Part shown: positions 12,500-22,381 of the stretch, one piece after another | How positions within the stretch are numbered: position 1 is the stretch's first letter | Layout: every line of letters begins with the position of its first letter | Origin: Welwitschia mirabilis | Taxonomy: Eukaryota > Gnetophyta > Gnetopsida > Welwitschiales | Assembly (NCBI GenBank): GCA_051453625.1 | Contig: JBOZIK010000001.1 | Location: 205,536,220 to 205,600,219 of the forward strand | DNA length: 64,000 nucleotides | Reading direction: 5' to 3' | Position numbers and translations under genes: made by a program | Notes under the pieces: generated by a model | Databases searched by the model: none | Seen by the model: only the letters and a program-made list of their open reading frames with translations | Told to the model about the DNA's origin: nothing

Positions 12500-13200
12500 T
12501 TATTATTGATATCAAGATTATTAGAAATGTTAAAGACACTAATAAATTTGATTTCATGATAGAATCTATAATATTCATTGGGATTTTTCTAGTTATTTAA
12601 AATTTTAGAAATTAATTCTAAATAATCCTAGAATTCATCCATTTCTAGATTAAGAAACTATCTTTATTCATGATTTTTGGTAGTTGCCTGTGATTTGAAG
12701 ATAGTTATTCATAAAAGAAACTAATTAATATACCTTGTTCAAAACCATGTTATGGTTATTTTAAGAGTAGGTTCTTAAATATATCTAAGATTTAAGAGAA
12801 AGATTTAATATATTTCTATTAAAAGTTCATAACCTCTCATCTTAGGCCATTGATTTTGTAATCAAAGAAGAATTTAGTGATGAATTCTTCATTTAACGTA
12901 GCCCAAGTTGTAATAAAAATAACTTTTAAGGAATATAACTAAGATTTAGATTTTTATTTTAATGAGAAGGGGAATAATATTAACATAATTGCATTAGTTA
13001 TAATGTAATTATAAGGAATAGTTGATAACACATATTCAAACTCTTTTAGATAAAAGTATGAGTCTTTAGACTTAAGGCCATAAAAATGTAAGACAAGTTG
13101 AAGGATGAATGATTTAAGATCTAATATATGAATGTTTGAAGATTTCATAATGAATGAGGATTTTTATAAATATAAGAGTTAATCATTGACAATTTATGTA
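12500..13200 (-). pseudogene. gag capsid region, element E
   Basis: The clearest part is 12954-13148, with FILQLVLHFYGLKSKDSYF, then YLKEFEYVLSTI and LFPFSLK. It matches the plant gypsy gag pattern LPxFYGLExExPYxHLKEFEEVC..IRLKLFPFSLKDKAKxWL. Stops interrupt the frame after LFPFSLK, and the WL motif and C-terminal half can only be followed as fragments toward 12500. Element F has the equivalent segment at 62681-62914. Confidence 0.7.
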
Positions 13201-14239
13201 GATGAATGATTATTGAAGAAGTTTGACTAATGGTAACTAGGATTTTAGAGTGAAAATCAGTTCGAAAATGTTAATTAAGGATATTAGAAAAATTAAGGAT
13301 TTGAGTAAGAAGGTGGGTCATTTAAAAAGCTAATTTGATGATTTGATAAAGGTTATTATTCATTTGGATTACTAGTTTATTATTCTACTTGTGATCTCAC
13401 ATGAAAATGGATCTTAGAGAGGGTCTTTCTTTGTTATTGTTATTAGGATCCATTTATAAATTAGAAGACATTCTATGTAGTCTACCATAGTATCACTTTT
13501 CTAACACATACAAGTATATCAACTTTTAGAAAACACATGATATAATAAAAAGTTTATAATAAGTTATATGATAGACTGAGTAAAGTTTTAAGGTGAAATT
13601 CTTAGAAAAACCAATGAAAGAAGTTGTGTCTAATAGTGATACCAATTATTTGAAGAGAAATATTTTGAGGAAAAAAATATGTTTCATTCAAACTAGTGCA
13701 AAATATTTTACATAAAAGGAAATAGAAAATAAGAGAGAGAAATGGAATTGCAAAAATAAAATAACAACATATGGAAACCCTAAAAAAATGAAATTGTAAA
13801 AAACTAAATAAAAGTTAAAAATTTAGTCTTATGTATAAACTATATTGAAAATAAAATTTAGTAGTAATGAAATTTATAAAAAAGAAAAGAGGGATTGAGG
13901 ATTTTTATTTTTTTTAAAGTTTCTATTTTTAATTCATTTTTTTAGGTCACTTTAGCTCTAATTCGAGAGAAGCTAGACAAGCAAAAACATGTAAGAATGA
14001 ATTAGTCGTATATAGAAGAGAATCATATAGTAATGATATTCTTTGTTAGAGATAAAAGGATTGGTAAAAACTTAAAATAACTAAAAATTAGGTTTAGATA
14101 GGATATCACTAGAAGAAAACCAATATCACACATTGGAGGCTACAAAAAATGAAAAGTTTTGAAATCTAAATGTAAGAAAATAAAACTTATGAATGCATTA
14201 TTGTAAAAATCATATCATTATTTCTAAGAAACATTACCA
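13201..14239 (-). other. Leader and gag upstream region of element E
   Basis: No clear coding motif. The phrase ggatatcactagaa at about 14100 recurs at about 63790 in element F, the same distance class from the right LTR, so this is the shared leader. A primer site near 14225-14245 is too decayed to identify with confidence. Confidence 0.4.
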
Positions 14240-15703
14240 AAAATATTGTTCATGGTAAAAATATGGATTTAAAAATTTTGTCCTAGAGACATAAATTTCA
14301 TGAGGCCACACTCAAACTTTTAGAAATAGAAGAGTGGGACTTCCCTTTATAATAGAAAATTGGTAAAGAAACATAATACTATTCTAGCAAATATTTAAAT
14401 TAGTGTTCAAGTTTATATTACAAATAAAATGTTTTATATTAATAGATAAGAGGTTAAAAATGAAGCATCACATCTTAATGATACCATGAATATTTCACTA
14501 AGATAAGAGACTTTCATTCAGTGATATATTTTAATATTCCGCATTAAATCCTGTGTAAGCCAATTTTCAATGAAGCTTGAACCATGTGACATTATTTTAT
14601 TCATGACATAAATGATCGTCAGATTCCTAATTCATTCTAGCTTATTATAGCCTATTCATAAGCATGAAAAGTAGGAAATTATTTTAAGTATCATCAAATA
14701 GAGTCATACTATAAAACTAGAAAATGAACAAGAGAGATTCACTTAATAAAAATAATAAACATGATAATATATAGCTTTATTCAATCATTAAAAGTATAAC
14801 AAGAATCATAAATAAAATTATAAAATAAAACTAATAATATTTATTATACAAATTAAATAGAGTAGTACACCAAAGAAGGAAATTTATAAGCATGAAAAGT
14901 AGGAAATTTATTCCAAGCACCATCAAGTAGAATCATACTATGAAACTAGAAAATCAACAAGAGAGATTCACTTAATAAATAAAATAAACTTGATAACATT
15001 TAGCTTTGTTTCAATCATTAAAACTATGAAAAGAATCATAAATTAAAATTAGAAAATAAAGTTAACAATATTTACAATACAAATAGAATAGAGTAGTACA
15101 CCAAAGAAGGAAAATTTAAGTTTAAGCATGAAACATTATGCTAGCCTTAAGGCTAGCTTCTTTCCAAATGGGAGAAAATTAAGAAGTAAATATGGTAAAA
15201 ATATGCTTCAATATCAAATAATCTTCACTCCTCTAGCATAGAATTGCATAGAATGAAATTGTTAAAAAGTAAAGTTCTAGGCACTTTTTATAATAAAAAT
15301 TGAAGTCAAGATCGTTAGGATTTTATCTTTTAGTATTTGTTGGTTGATTAGTTTTTTTAAATAAATGTTTATCATTTTTTTGAGAAATATTCAAATTTAT
15401 AACTAACTTGGCCCAAAGCTAGAAATAACATAGATTTTTATGATGAGTTAAACACATTGATTTAAAGTATAATGTCTCCACCTATTGGTGCTATCACCAC
15501 ATGTCATTGATGCTACTATCATTCTGTGTAGAATTAGGTCCATCTTTTGATGTTGGCTCCAAAACATGACTAAAGATAGATATGAAAAAAAAATAGCATA
15601 AGACATGTTTTTACAATTAAAATAGTGGAATTAATGTTTTACTATGGTAAAATAGCTTAAAATACTTGAAGTAAATAAAAATTTTTACATGCAAATAAGA
15701 ATC
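14240..15703 (-). repeat. 5' LTR of element E (right copy), with internal duplication
   Basis: Homologous to 7820-9300 over most of its length, but about 228 bp are present twice in tandem (about 14657-14884 and 14885-15113). The outer end is near 15703. It is followed by atccctaaccaga, which resembles the reversed polypurine tract found next to the left LTR. Confidence 0.6.
14657..15113. repeat. Tandem duplication of ~228 bp inside the right LTR of E
   Basis: Both copies begin tataagcatgaaaagtagg (first copy cataagcatg) and end gtagtacaccaaagaagga, with many differences between them. The left LTR has a single copy at about 8233-8465. The duplication is therefore not fresh, and it is not shared by the partner LTR. 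Confidence 0.7.
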
Positions 15704-16053
15704 CCTAACCAGATCCTTGAAATACAGAGATTAGTTTAATTTTTCTTATAACCCATAAATAAAAAGACAAGAAAAATGATATAAACATTAAATAATGATC
15801 AATTACTTAATGCTACAATTAATAAAGGTTATAAGAAAGTGGAACAAATGTAACAAATATCTCATAAATGGGAAAATATCACAAATGATCATATTATAAA
15901 TAACATTAGCTAAAATTATCTTTTTAATAAAAATAAATTAAATGAAGAATTAACAAAGAAATGGAATGTCTTTTGACTCAATTAGAAAATCTTAAATTTT
16001 AATAAGATAAATTAAGAAAAGATCCAACTCAAACTTTATCAAGTTTGTCTTTT

Positions 16054-16104
16054 TGCGAGTTATGTCAAATAGAGAATCAATTCATAAAAATGTGTCAAAA
16101 TTTC
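16054..16104 (+). pseudogene. gag zinc-knuckle fragment, remnant J
   Basis: Reads CELCQIENQFIKMCQNF. The spacing is exactly C-x2-C-x4-(H to Q)-x4-C, a retroviral-type CCHC knuckle with the histidine replaced by glutamine. The following NFNKA is also common after gypsy gag knuckles. In life the knuckle would bind the genomic RNA. Confidence 0.6.
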
Positions 16105-16239
16105 AACAAAGCTAAAAATATTTTATAGTAATGTCATTTATCTAAAGCTTAAAGCTTTAGTTAAAACTATCATTCTAATATATAATTTAATAAGTATATC
16201 AATTCACAACAAAATGATTTTAATCAAAATTAAAATATA

Positions 16240-16465
16240 AACCTAAATAGTGAAGTTAGGTAGGAATGAAAACTTCTAGTACTACATGAAAGCATAAGAT
16301 GACATCTTATAAAGCTATGTCCATGTCCACCATCACAAGCATTATGTGGGACTTTTGTTGGGACTCTCCATACATCCAATAGTTTTTTAAGAGGATTTGA
16401 ACTCCTAACCATATAAAAATTACCTACTAGATTTAACCACTAAGTTACGATCCTTTCCTGAGAAA
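16240..16465 (-). mobile_element. Probable tRNA-derived SINE
   Basis: On the minus strand an A-box-like TAACTTAGTGGTTAA (16433-16447) is followed 28 bases later by a B-box-like GAGTTCAAATCC (16393-16404). This is the internal RNA polymerase III promoter layout of tRNA genes and SINEs. No acceptor stem can form around the boxes, and about 150 bp of unrelated body follow, ending T-rich near 16217-16240. This fits a SINE better than a tRNA gene. It sits between the knuckle and the protease of J. Ends are approximate and no target duplication was proven. Confidence 0.6.
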
Positions 16466-16639
16466 TAAATAATCTTAGCACTTCTACTGCATGGCTTAAA
16501 AATTCAAACTATTAGTAAATTATAGTAACCCCATATCCCTTGCTATTATTATTACTATTAGAGATCATATCATGGATAAGGGTTTGGTATATTTAGGAGA
16601 AACATTAATCTTATATTAGAACCTATGTTTTAAGCCTTA

Positions 16640-16870
16640 AGATTCAGCTATATTGACTTCATTAATATAGTTCTTTCTATGAATAATGCAATTCTAGTAA
16701 AACCTTTAGGAGTCTTAAAACATGTTTTGATTCAAATAGATGAATCCATTTATCCTATCAACTTTGTTATTCTTAAAGTACCCATACATACAATGAGTTA
16801 TCTAATTATTTTTTATGAATCTTATCTTATAACTAGTAATACTAAAATTAACTATAAATTAGTACATTAA
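16640..16870 (+). pseudogene. gypsy protease fragment, remnant J
   Basis: Reads LVKPLGVLKHVLIQIDESIY then PINFVILKVP. This corresponds to the plant gypsy protease stretch after the catalytic site, ADRS.xxPxGVxEDVLVxVDxFxFPVDFVVLD. The stretch that normally becomes ILGRPFLAT is degraded to IIFYESYLIT. The catalytic aspartate region upstream is not readable. Confidence 0.65.
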
Positions 16871-17234
16871 AAATTATTTTTAACAATCTTTATGCTATCT
16901 TGAATGTGTTCTAAAATTGAAAAGGAAAAAGTTAGACAAACATTGACTCTTGCTCTATTTATAAATTATAATAGGTAAGATAGATTTCTAGAACTAAAAG
17001 TATTTCATCATTTTATTTAGTAGAGATTACTAGTATTAAATGACAATGTCATGCACTTAAATAGCACTATAAAATGGTAGAGGACTCAAGTGAACTAAAG
17101 GCTAGTGAACTAAAGTAGAGTGAATTAAAGTCTAGTGGAGTAAAGTAGAATGAAAAAGAGACAACTTGTAATGGGCTCATAGTGGAGAAAAGGGAACATG
17201 AGATCACTAGAGAAAGGACTCATAGTTAACTAAG

Positions 17235-17651
17235 TGTAATTTTTCAAATTTACTATTTTTTAAAGAAGTGTATTAAGATGCTAAATAAGCATGATTAACA
17301 AGAGATATGAATGGGTATGACTCAAGTATAAAAAAGATGTATCCATTCATTATGCTATTTAAGCCTATGGAATTAGGTAGGGGTCAATAGACTAGATGAA
17401 TATAATGAATAACAATCTTGGCTGATCCTCAAGGATCCCAGGAGAAGAACTCAAGTCATAGTCCATGTCTTTACCTATAACCACTAGTTCAGGTCTATTG
17501 GCTAATGATGAGGAACGTAATCCACTATTTCTAATAATATAATTTACCTTTTAACAAATTATTCTTTGTTATTATTATTGATTCTAGAATAATTTTTATA
17601 TATTTTATTTTATAATGAAATAACCTTAAAATGATAAGAAGAAACATTACA
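17235..17651 (+). repeat. 5' LTR of element G
   Basis: Aligns throughout with 20277-20692, sharing for example attaagcctatgg-type and tattggctaatgatgag phrases. It ends aacattaca directly before the primer site. The two LTRs differ at many scattered positions, so the insertion is old. Confidence 0.9.
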
Positions 17652-17653
17652 TT

Positions 17654-17668
17654 TGGTATCATAGCCAT
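17654..17668 (+). promoter_or_regulatory. Primer-binding site, initiator tRNA-Met type, element G
   Basis: TGGTATCATAGCCAT, against the usual TGGTATCAGAGC. It lies two bases after the LTR end. It separates G from the tRNA-Asp-primed gypsy elements in the rest of the window. Confidence 0.85.
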
Positions 17669-17814
17669 GAAGATAGAAACTTTCCATCTTCAAGATCTAA
17701 GCAAAATAGAATATGAAGATAGATTATGCCATATTGTCATCCTTTATCAAATAAAGGGAATAACAAAAATGGATGTCATCTTCTATTAGGGAATCCATGA
17801 TGATGTTGCACTTC

Positions 17815-18860
17815 AAGAGGTAGACATCACACTTGAGTGCCTAACACTATACTTAAGTGTCTGAAGTCGCACTTGATTCCATGACATTCAAACACCCTTT
17901 GCTCAATCTTGGTGCTTTTTGTCCCACTTGAACCTGCTCCATGAGGAAGGTTTGACATCATTCTTGGGTGTTTGACATTGAACTTAAATGTTTGATGTTA
18001 CACTTTCTTCTATAATGCTCTGAAACCTCCCAATTAACTCTGGAATTACTTGCTTTACTCCATCTTGCTCTATGATAAAGAATCTAATGTTATACTTAGA
18101 TGTATGACATTGAACTTGAGTGTCCAACATTGCACTTGAGTGTCTAATTTTGCATTTCATCTCCTAACACTCTATCACCTTTTGTTTCACCTCAACACTT
18201 CCTGTCTTACTTAACCTTGCTCTGTGAAGAAAGTCTGATGTCATACTCTAAGCTTTAACATTACACATAAGTATTCGATCTTATACTTGAATGTCTAATG
18301 TTGTACTTGGATGTTCAATTTTGTACTTGAGCTTGCAACACTTCAATGCCTTCCACAAGGATCTAAAAATTTGTATTTCACTCTTAAACTATTCTTGAAA
18401 TAAGGCCTAACATTATACTTGGGTGTCTAATGTTGTACTTGGATGCTTGACGTCACACTTGAATGCTTGACATTGCACTTGCTTTCATAGGCTTCTAGGA
18501 CATTCCATTCACTCCTCGCATAGCTTGGTTTACTCTAGTTTTTATGTGACAGAGCTTTCTAACATCAAAATTGGATGTTTGACATTGCACTTGGGTGTCC
18601 AACGTCTCACTTGGAAACCTAATGTTATACTTGCTTCAATAGGCTTTTAAGACATCTTGTTTGCCCCCAACATAGCCCACCTTACCTTAGTTTTTACATG
18701 ATAGAGCTTTCCAATGTCACACTTGGATGTCCAACATTACACTTGGATGTTTGACATCATAATTAGATGTGTGACATCATACTTGAATATCCAACTTCAT
18801 AGTTTAACCTTGATACTTACATATCATCCAATGTTACACTTGGAGTACCACATAATACAC
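17815..18860 (+). repeat. 20-bp minisatellite in higher-order units inside element G
   Basis: The basic unit is 20 bp, near CACTTGGATGTCCAACATTG; four consecutive copies can be read at 18719-18798. Runs of 2-4 units alternate with a diverged spacer of about 80 bp containing phrases like ttgctctatgataaag or tttttatgtgacagagc. The spacers start near 17885, 18010, 18168, 18336, 18490 and 18648, giving a higher-order period of about 125-168 bp. An open frame at 18714-18899 is only the translation of this repeat. Confidence 0.8.
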
Positions 18861-19189
18861 CTTTTTAATAGTTATCACCAATGGGATCCATGCCATTAAG
18901 GGATGTTATGATAATTTTTAAACTACTTTTTTAACTATTTTAATAATCATCTCTTAGTTACAGGTACCTAACTATTATAGTAGCACTATAAAAGAACATA
19001 ACGTCCATTATAAAAGGAGAAGATTATTCTTAGAAGAGAAGAAAAAAATTAAAAAAAAAAAGAAAAAAAATAAAAAAATAAAAGGCAAATAAGTTCAAAA
19101 GGACATTAAACTAACTTACACATCATGAAACATAGAGTGAATAGACAAATGGATAAATAGAGATCTATCTAGATCATATTCATTCAGAA

Positions 19190-19940
19190 AATGAACTTCT
19201 TGCAAATAGGATTGACAACCTGATCTCTTACCTAGAAGAAAAACCCATTGAATAGAATTCTAGAGCATCCCAAGAACAACCATCCATCTTAGGCCAAAAT
19301 ACTCTATTAGATGCAATTAACCTTTAGAACATTTAAATGTGACTACTAAACATAGAGGCAAATCTATAAGCCTTTCTATCTAATGGAGCAAATGATTACA
19401 ACATAGAATAGAAAGAAGAATAGGAGATTTCTAAGATGATATACCATACAACAATGAAGGTAAAGCAAGAATAAGTGAAGAAGACATTTCATGAATTCAT
19501 CAAATATAAAACTACTTTGATCTTTAGAATGTTCTCTTAAAATAATGATGCACAAATGCCATAGTCTTTCTTGTAGGAAATGCATAGGAATGTTGGTCTA
19601 GATGTTAATATAAACATCCCTAAAGGATACCATGGGATACATTCATAGAAGAATTCAAAAATAAATTCATCACTAAAGAATTTATAAAGGATAAAATGAT
19701 GGAAGTCTAATGCCTCTGCTTGGGAAAACATCCACTGGATGAATACTGGTCTGCATTCCAGCACCTGATTAAATACAAAAAGAATTTCTCTAAAAAGTAG
19801 TAAATTAATAGCTTCATTGGAACCTTACCACCCAAACTTGGAAGTGTCCTCTATACTTTGAAAATTAAATCAAATGAAGATGCCTATCAAAATATAAAAC
19901 ACTATCTTCAAGGATAGGATACTTGATGGAATGAGTACTA
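19190..19940 (+). pseudogene. Degenerate gag-like frame of element G
   Basis: Read with stops ignored, the plus strand gives ENELLANRIDNLISYLEEKP near 19190. Later it gives FIEEFKNKFITKEFIKDKM, then HPLDEYWSAFQHLIKYKK and GTLPPKLGSVLYTLKI (about 19640-19900). This resembles retrotransposon gag capsid segments: a W..F..EF.NKF stretch, a Y...F..L stretch and a final L.P.. segment. Stops fall mostly at likely Gln or Trp codons. The exact gag family is uncertain. Confidence 0.5.
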
Positions 19941-20276
19941 CAACTCCTAAGTAGATAAATACATAAGGTTTTAGATACCAGTACTAAGTAATTAAGAAAT
20001 AAAATTATAAAGGAAGTATGCATCCAATTGACCCATTTGTAATCAATAACCTTGGAAAAGTATGAAGTATATGCAAGAGACCTTTGCCAAATCTATTAAT
20101 AAAACATGATATATTACTTTCTTAATTTTTATAATTTTTATTAATATGCAATGTTTTTCCTTCCTTATGTTTTATAGATAATACATAAATAATCTAGATG
20201 GATATGCTTTCATGAATTGCATAAGATATAAGGAAACCATACTCAAGGATGAGCATGATGCTTAAAAGGGATGGAA

Positions 20277-20692
20277 TGTAATGTTTTAAATTTAGTATTT
20301 TGTAAAGAAGTATGTTAAGATACTAAATTAGCATAATTAATAAGAGATATTAATAGATATAATCCAAGTCTAAAAAGATGTGCCCCTTCATTATACTATT
20401 TAAGCCTATGGCATTAGGTGGGGTTTAATAGATTAGGTGGATGTAACCAATAACAATATTGGTTAATCCCTAACGGTTCCAAAAAGAGGACTCAGATTGT
20501 AGTCCATATCCTTACTGATAATCACCAGTCCAAGGCTATTGGCTAATGATGAGAAATGTAATCCGTTGTCTCCAATAATAAAGTTTAACTTTTTCCAAAT
20601 TATTCCTTGTTATTCTTATTGATTTTGATATAATATTTATATGTTTTTATTTATAAAGAAATGATCTTAAAATGGTAAAAAGGAACATTATA
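20277..20692 (+). repeat. 3' LTR of element G
   Basis: Starts TGTAATGTTTTAAATTTAG after a purine run and ends aacattata, followed by the duplicated CTAAG. Its partner is 17235-17651. Confidence 0.9.
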
Positions 20693-20697
20693 CTAAG

Positions 20698-21117
20698 GCT
20701 CAATAGAAGTTTGAATGAATGGATAAAATGTGGTTAAGTATCATAGTGAGATGAGATGAGACAAAAACAAGGTAATGCTAAGGTTTTCTGAGAAAACTAT
20801 ATCCTAAAGTACATGATTATGGTAAAAGACCTTTATGCCTCGATAACTTTTCCCTCAACATGAAAATGTACTCTCTTCTAAGGAAATTGAAGTTCTTGGA
20901 GTAAAACATTGAAAATGTAGCTTACAATAGTAAAACATCCAAAGATCTGCCATTTGAGAGAACTACTTCATTGAAAAAGTAGTTAATTTAGTACTACACA
21001 TCCTATAGCAGATAAGACTCTTAATGATTACACATACTTATAATGCTAGGATAAAGTATACTACATAGCTTATAGTACCAAGTCAAAACTATATGACATA
21101 TTCTATAGTACTAGAAC
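20698..21117. other. Unassigned sequence between element G and the tandem array
   Basis: No coding motif or repeat partner was found. With G and the array removed, this stretch would join 16880-17234 to the copia remnant at 53148. It may therefore include the 3' end or 3' LTR of that copia element, but no matching LTR was found on the other side. The last five bases AGAAC form the left target duplication of the array. Confidence 0.4.
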
Positions 21118-22381
21118 TATTACATGTGTATTTGTACAATCTTTCATGTCCTTCATTAAATCCAGTTGATCACAAATATATATTGTAAAACACAATGCAA
21201 TAATATAGATAGGAGTGGGCCCAAATGCTCTAATCCATCAAAGGCATAAATGAGAAGAAAGAGAATTAATTCAAATAGAATATTTTTGTATTTTCTTTTA
21301 AGTAAAATAAAATAAATAACAATGCAAGAACAATGCAAAGTAAACACACTATGAAAATGAAATGCATGAACTACTATAAGTGTAATATCTATTCGACTAC
21401 CAAATAAACCTGTCATAGAGATTGACTCTATATAATCTAGATCAATTAAGGAGAATTGTCATTAAACTGTAACCGACATAAAATATCAAGCACATCAAAT
21501 AGAATATGAAAACATGTAATATTAAGCTATGAAATGGAAAATGCAATGTAACTAAAATACTAATGTCAACTTCAATAAAGGTTGCCTTTGTAACCTATAT
21601 CACAAATGAAGCTATCATGAAATCATAAGTAATATAAACCATAAGAAAGATGTACATAATAAAAGATATGAAAGGAAGTAAGAATTTTAATTAAAGTAAA
21701 TCAAAATCTATGTTACAAATTAGTAGCACCTTAATGGAGGATACATAGTGAAATACTAAGGAAGATGTCTCTTTGCAACAATAATGGATGGATCTCCTAC
21801 CCTTCAATCTCTTGTCATGAGAAGTTTTAATATCAAAGAAGATAAATTTAGAGTTAAGGATGAAGGAGGTATTTATTACAAATAAGACTCTAAAAGTAGA
21901 AAACCCTAATAGACACAGAGAAATCCTAATAGCATTAAAAAAGCACATGCTATATTTCAAAAGTTTGATGCAGCTTGTTGCATTTATTATTTTTAGATTT
22001 CATCCTAATAATCATCTAGATGATATAGAAGATGATGCAATATCGTACAAGATTCACATAAGCTACCAATTTAGTTCAGTCAGCATCCTAGTTAGCTTAA
22101 TTACTTTTATCATTCATACTTTCATATATATGATGAGATGGATGATGGACTATTAAAGTTATTTCTTATTTTAGATTAACCTCTTTGATCATAGGTTTTC
22201 TTCTTCAAATTAGAAGTATTGCAATTTATCTAAAATGATGTTAAATGTAATGAAGATTGCATGTTTTTGTAATAATTGTATTAGCTATCTATTATTATTG
22301 AAACTTATCATAAACTTATATAATGTCCTATAAAACTACTCAAAATAACTTATCAAATACATATAATTTAACATTGCAACA
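21118..22381 (-). repeat. LTR1 of the tandem array (3' LTR of A)
   Basis: Matches LTR2 and LTR3 over its full length, for example cacaaatatatatt, acaatgcaagaacaatgcaaagta and tcacaaatgaagctatcatgaaa. The outer end reads TATTAC (TG changed to TA). The inner end reads gcaaca before the purine tract. The promoter-like ATAAATACCTCC is on the minus strand at about 21866-21877. The open frames within it are not coding. Palindromic modules are near 22000-22042. Confidence 0.8.

Larger units (their letters stand above)
7820..15703 (-). mobile_element. Element E: gypsy-derived retrotransposon with gag and protease but no polymerase
   Basis: Two similar LTRs (about 7820-9300 and 14240-15703) flank an internal region read on the minus strand: gag near 12500-13200, protease near 10931-11329, then about 1.6 kb of non-coding sequence to the polypurine tract. 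Between protease and 3' LTR there is room for neither RT nor integrase, and no RT motif was found. Element F at 58430-64000 has the same order and shares post-protease sequence (E 10000-10110 against F 60120-60300), so the missing polymerase looks like a family trait. Edges are approximate and no target duplication was identified. Confidence 0.6.
15704..17234 (+). mobile_element. Plus-strand gypsy gag-protease remnant (J)
   Basis: A zinc knuckle (16054-16095) and a protease fragment (16640-16870) lie on the plus strand in the usual gag-then-protease order. They are separated by a probable SINE. The orientation is opposite to neighbouring element E, so this is a separate insertion. Downstream, 16880-17234 holds no recognisable RT and ends at the insertion site of element G. 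A short repeat built on agtgaactaaag lies at about 17087-17152. Confidence 0.55.
17235..20692 (+). mobile_element. Element G: complete small LTR retrotransposon with gag only
   Basis: LTRs of 417 and 416 bp (17235-17651 and 20277-20692) start TGTAAT and end ATTACA/ATTATA. They are flanked by a perfect 5-bp duplication CTAAG (17230-17234 and 20693-20697). A tRNA-Met type primer site follows the 5' LTR, and a purine run AAAAGGGATGGAA (20264-20276) precedes the 3' LTR. Between them lie a minisatellite (about 17815-18860) and a degenerate gag-like frame (about 19190-19940). No protease, RT or integrase can be seen in 3.46 kb. The layout matches non-autonomous plant elements with terminal repeats and gag (TR-GAG). 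Confidence 0.85.

Noticed and set aside
16230-16412. Small secreted-looking protein on the minus strand
   Set aside because: The frame lies across the SINE and its RNA polymerase III boxes, with no coding support.
16393-16447. Functional tRNA gene
   Set aside because: A and B boxes are present but no acceptor or anticodon stem pairs, so a SINE fits better.
17815-18860. CRISPR-like array
   Set aside because: Units are directly adjacent 20-mers with diverged spacers that themselves repeat, inside a plant LTR element; no cas genes.
18714-18899. Small protein with repeated HLDVQHYTW-like units
   Set aside because: It is the translation of the 20-bp minisatellite in element G.
19376-19764. Two minus-strand frames in element G
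   Set aside because: They are antisense shadows of the degenerate gag read on the plus strand.
21860-22156. 98-codon plus-strand frame, with similar frames at 21691-21960, 31625-31819 and 52627-52836
   Set aside because: They lie within the three copies of the same LTR, on either strand, and their reading frames are not conserved between copies.
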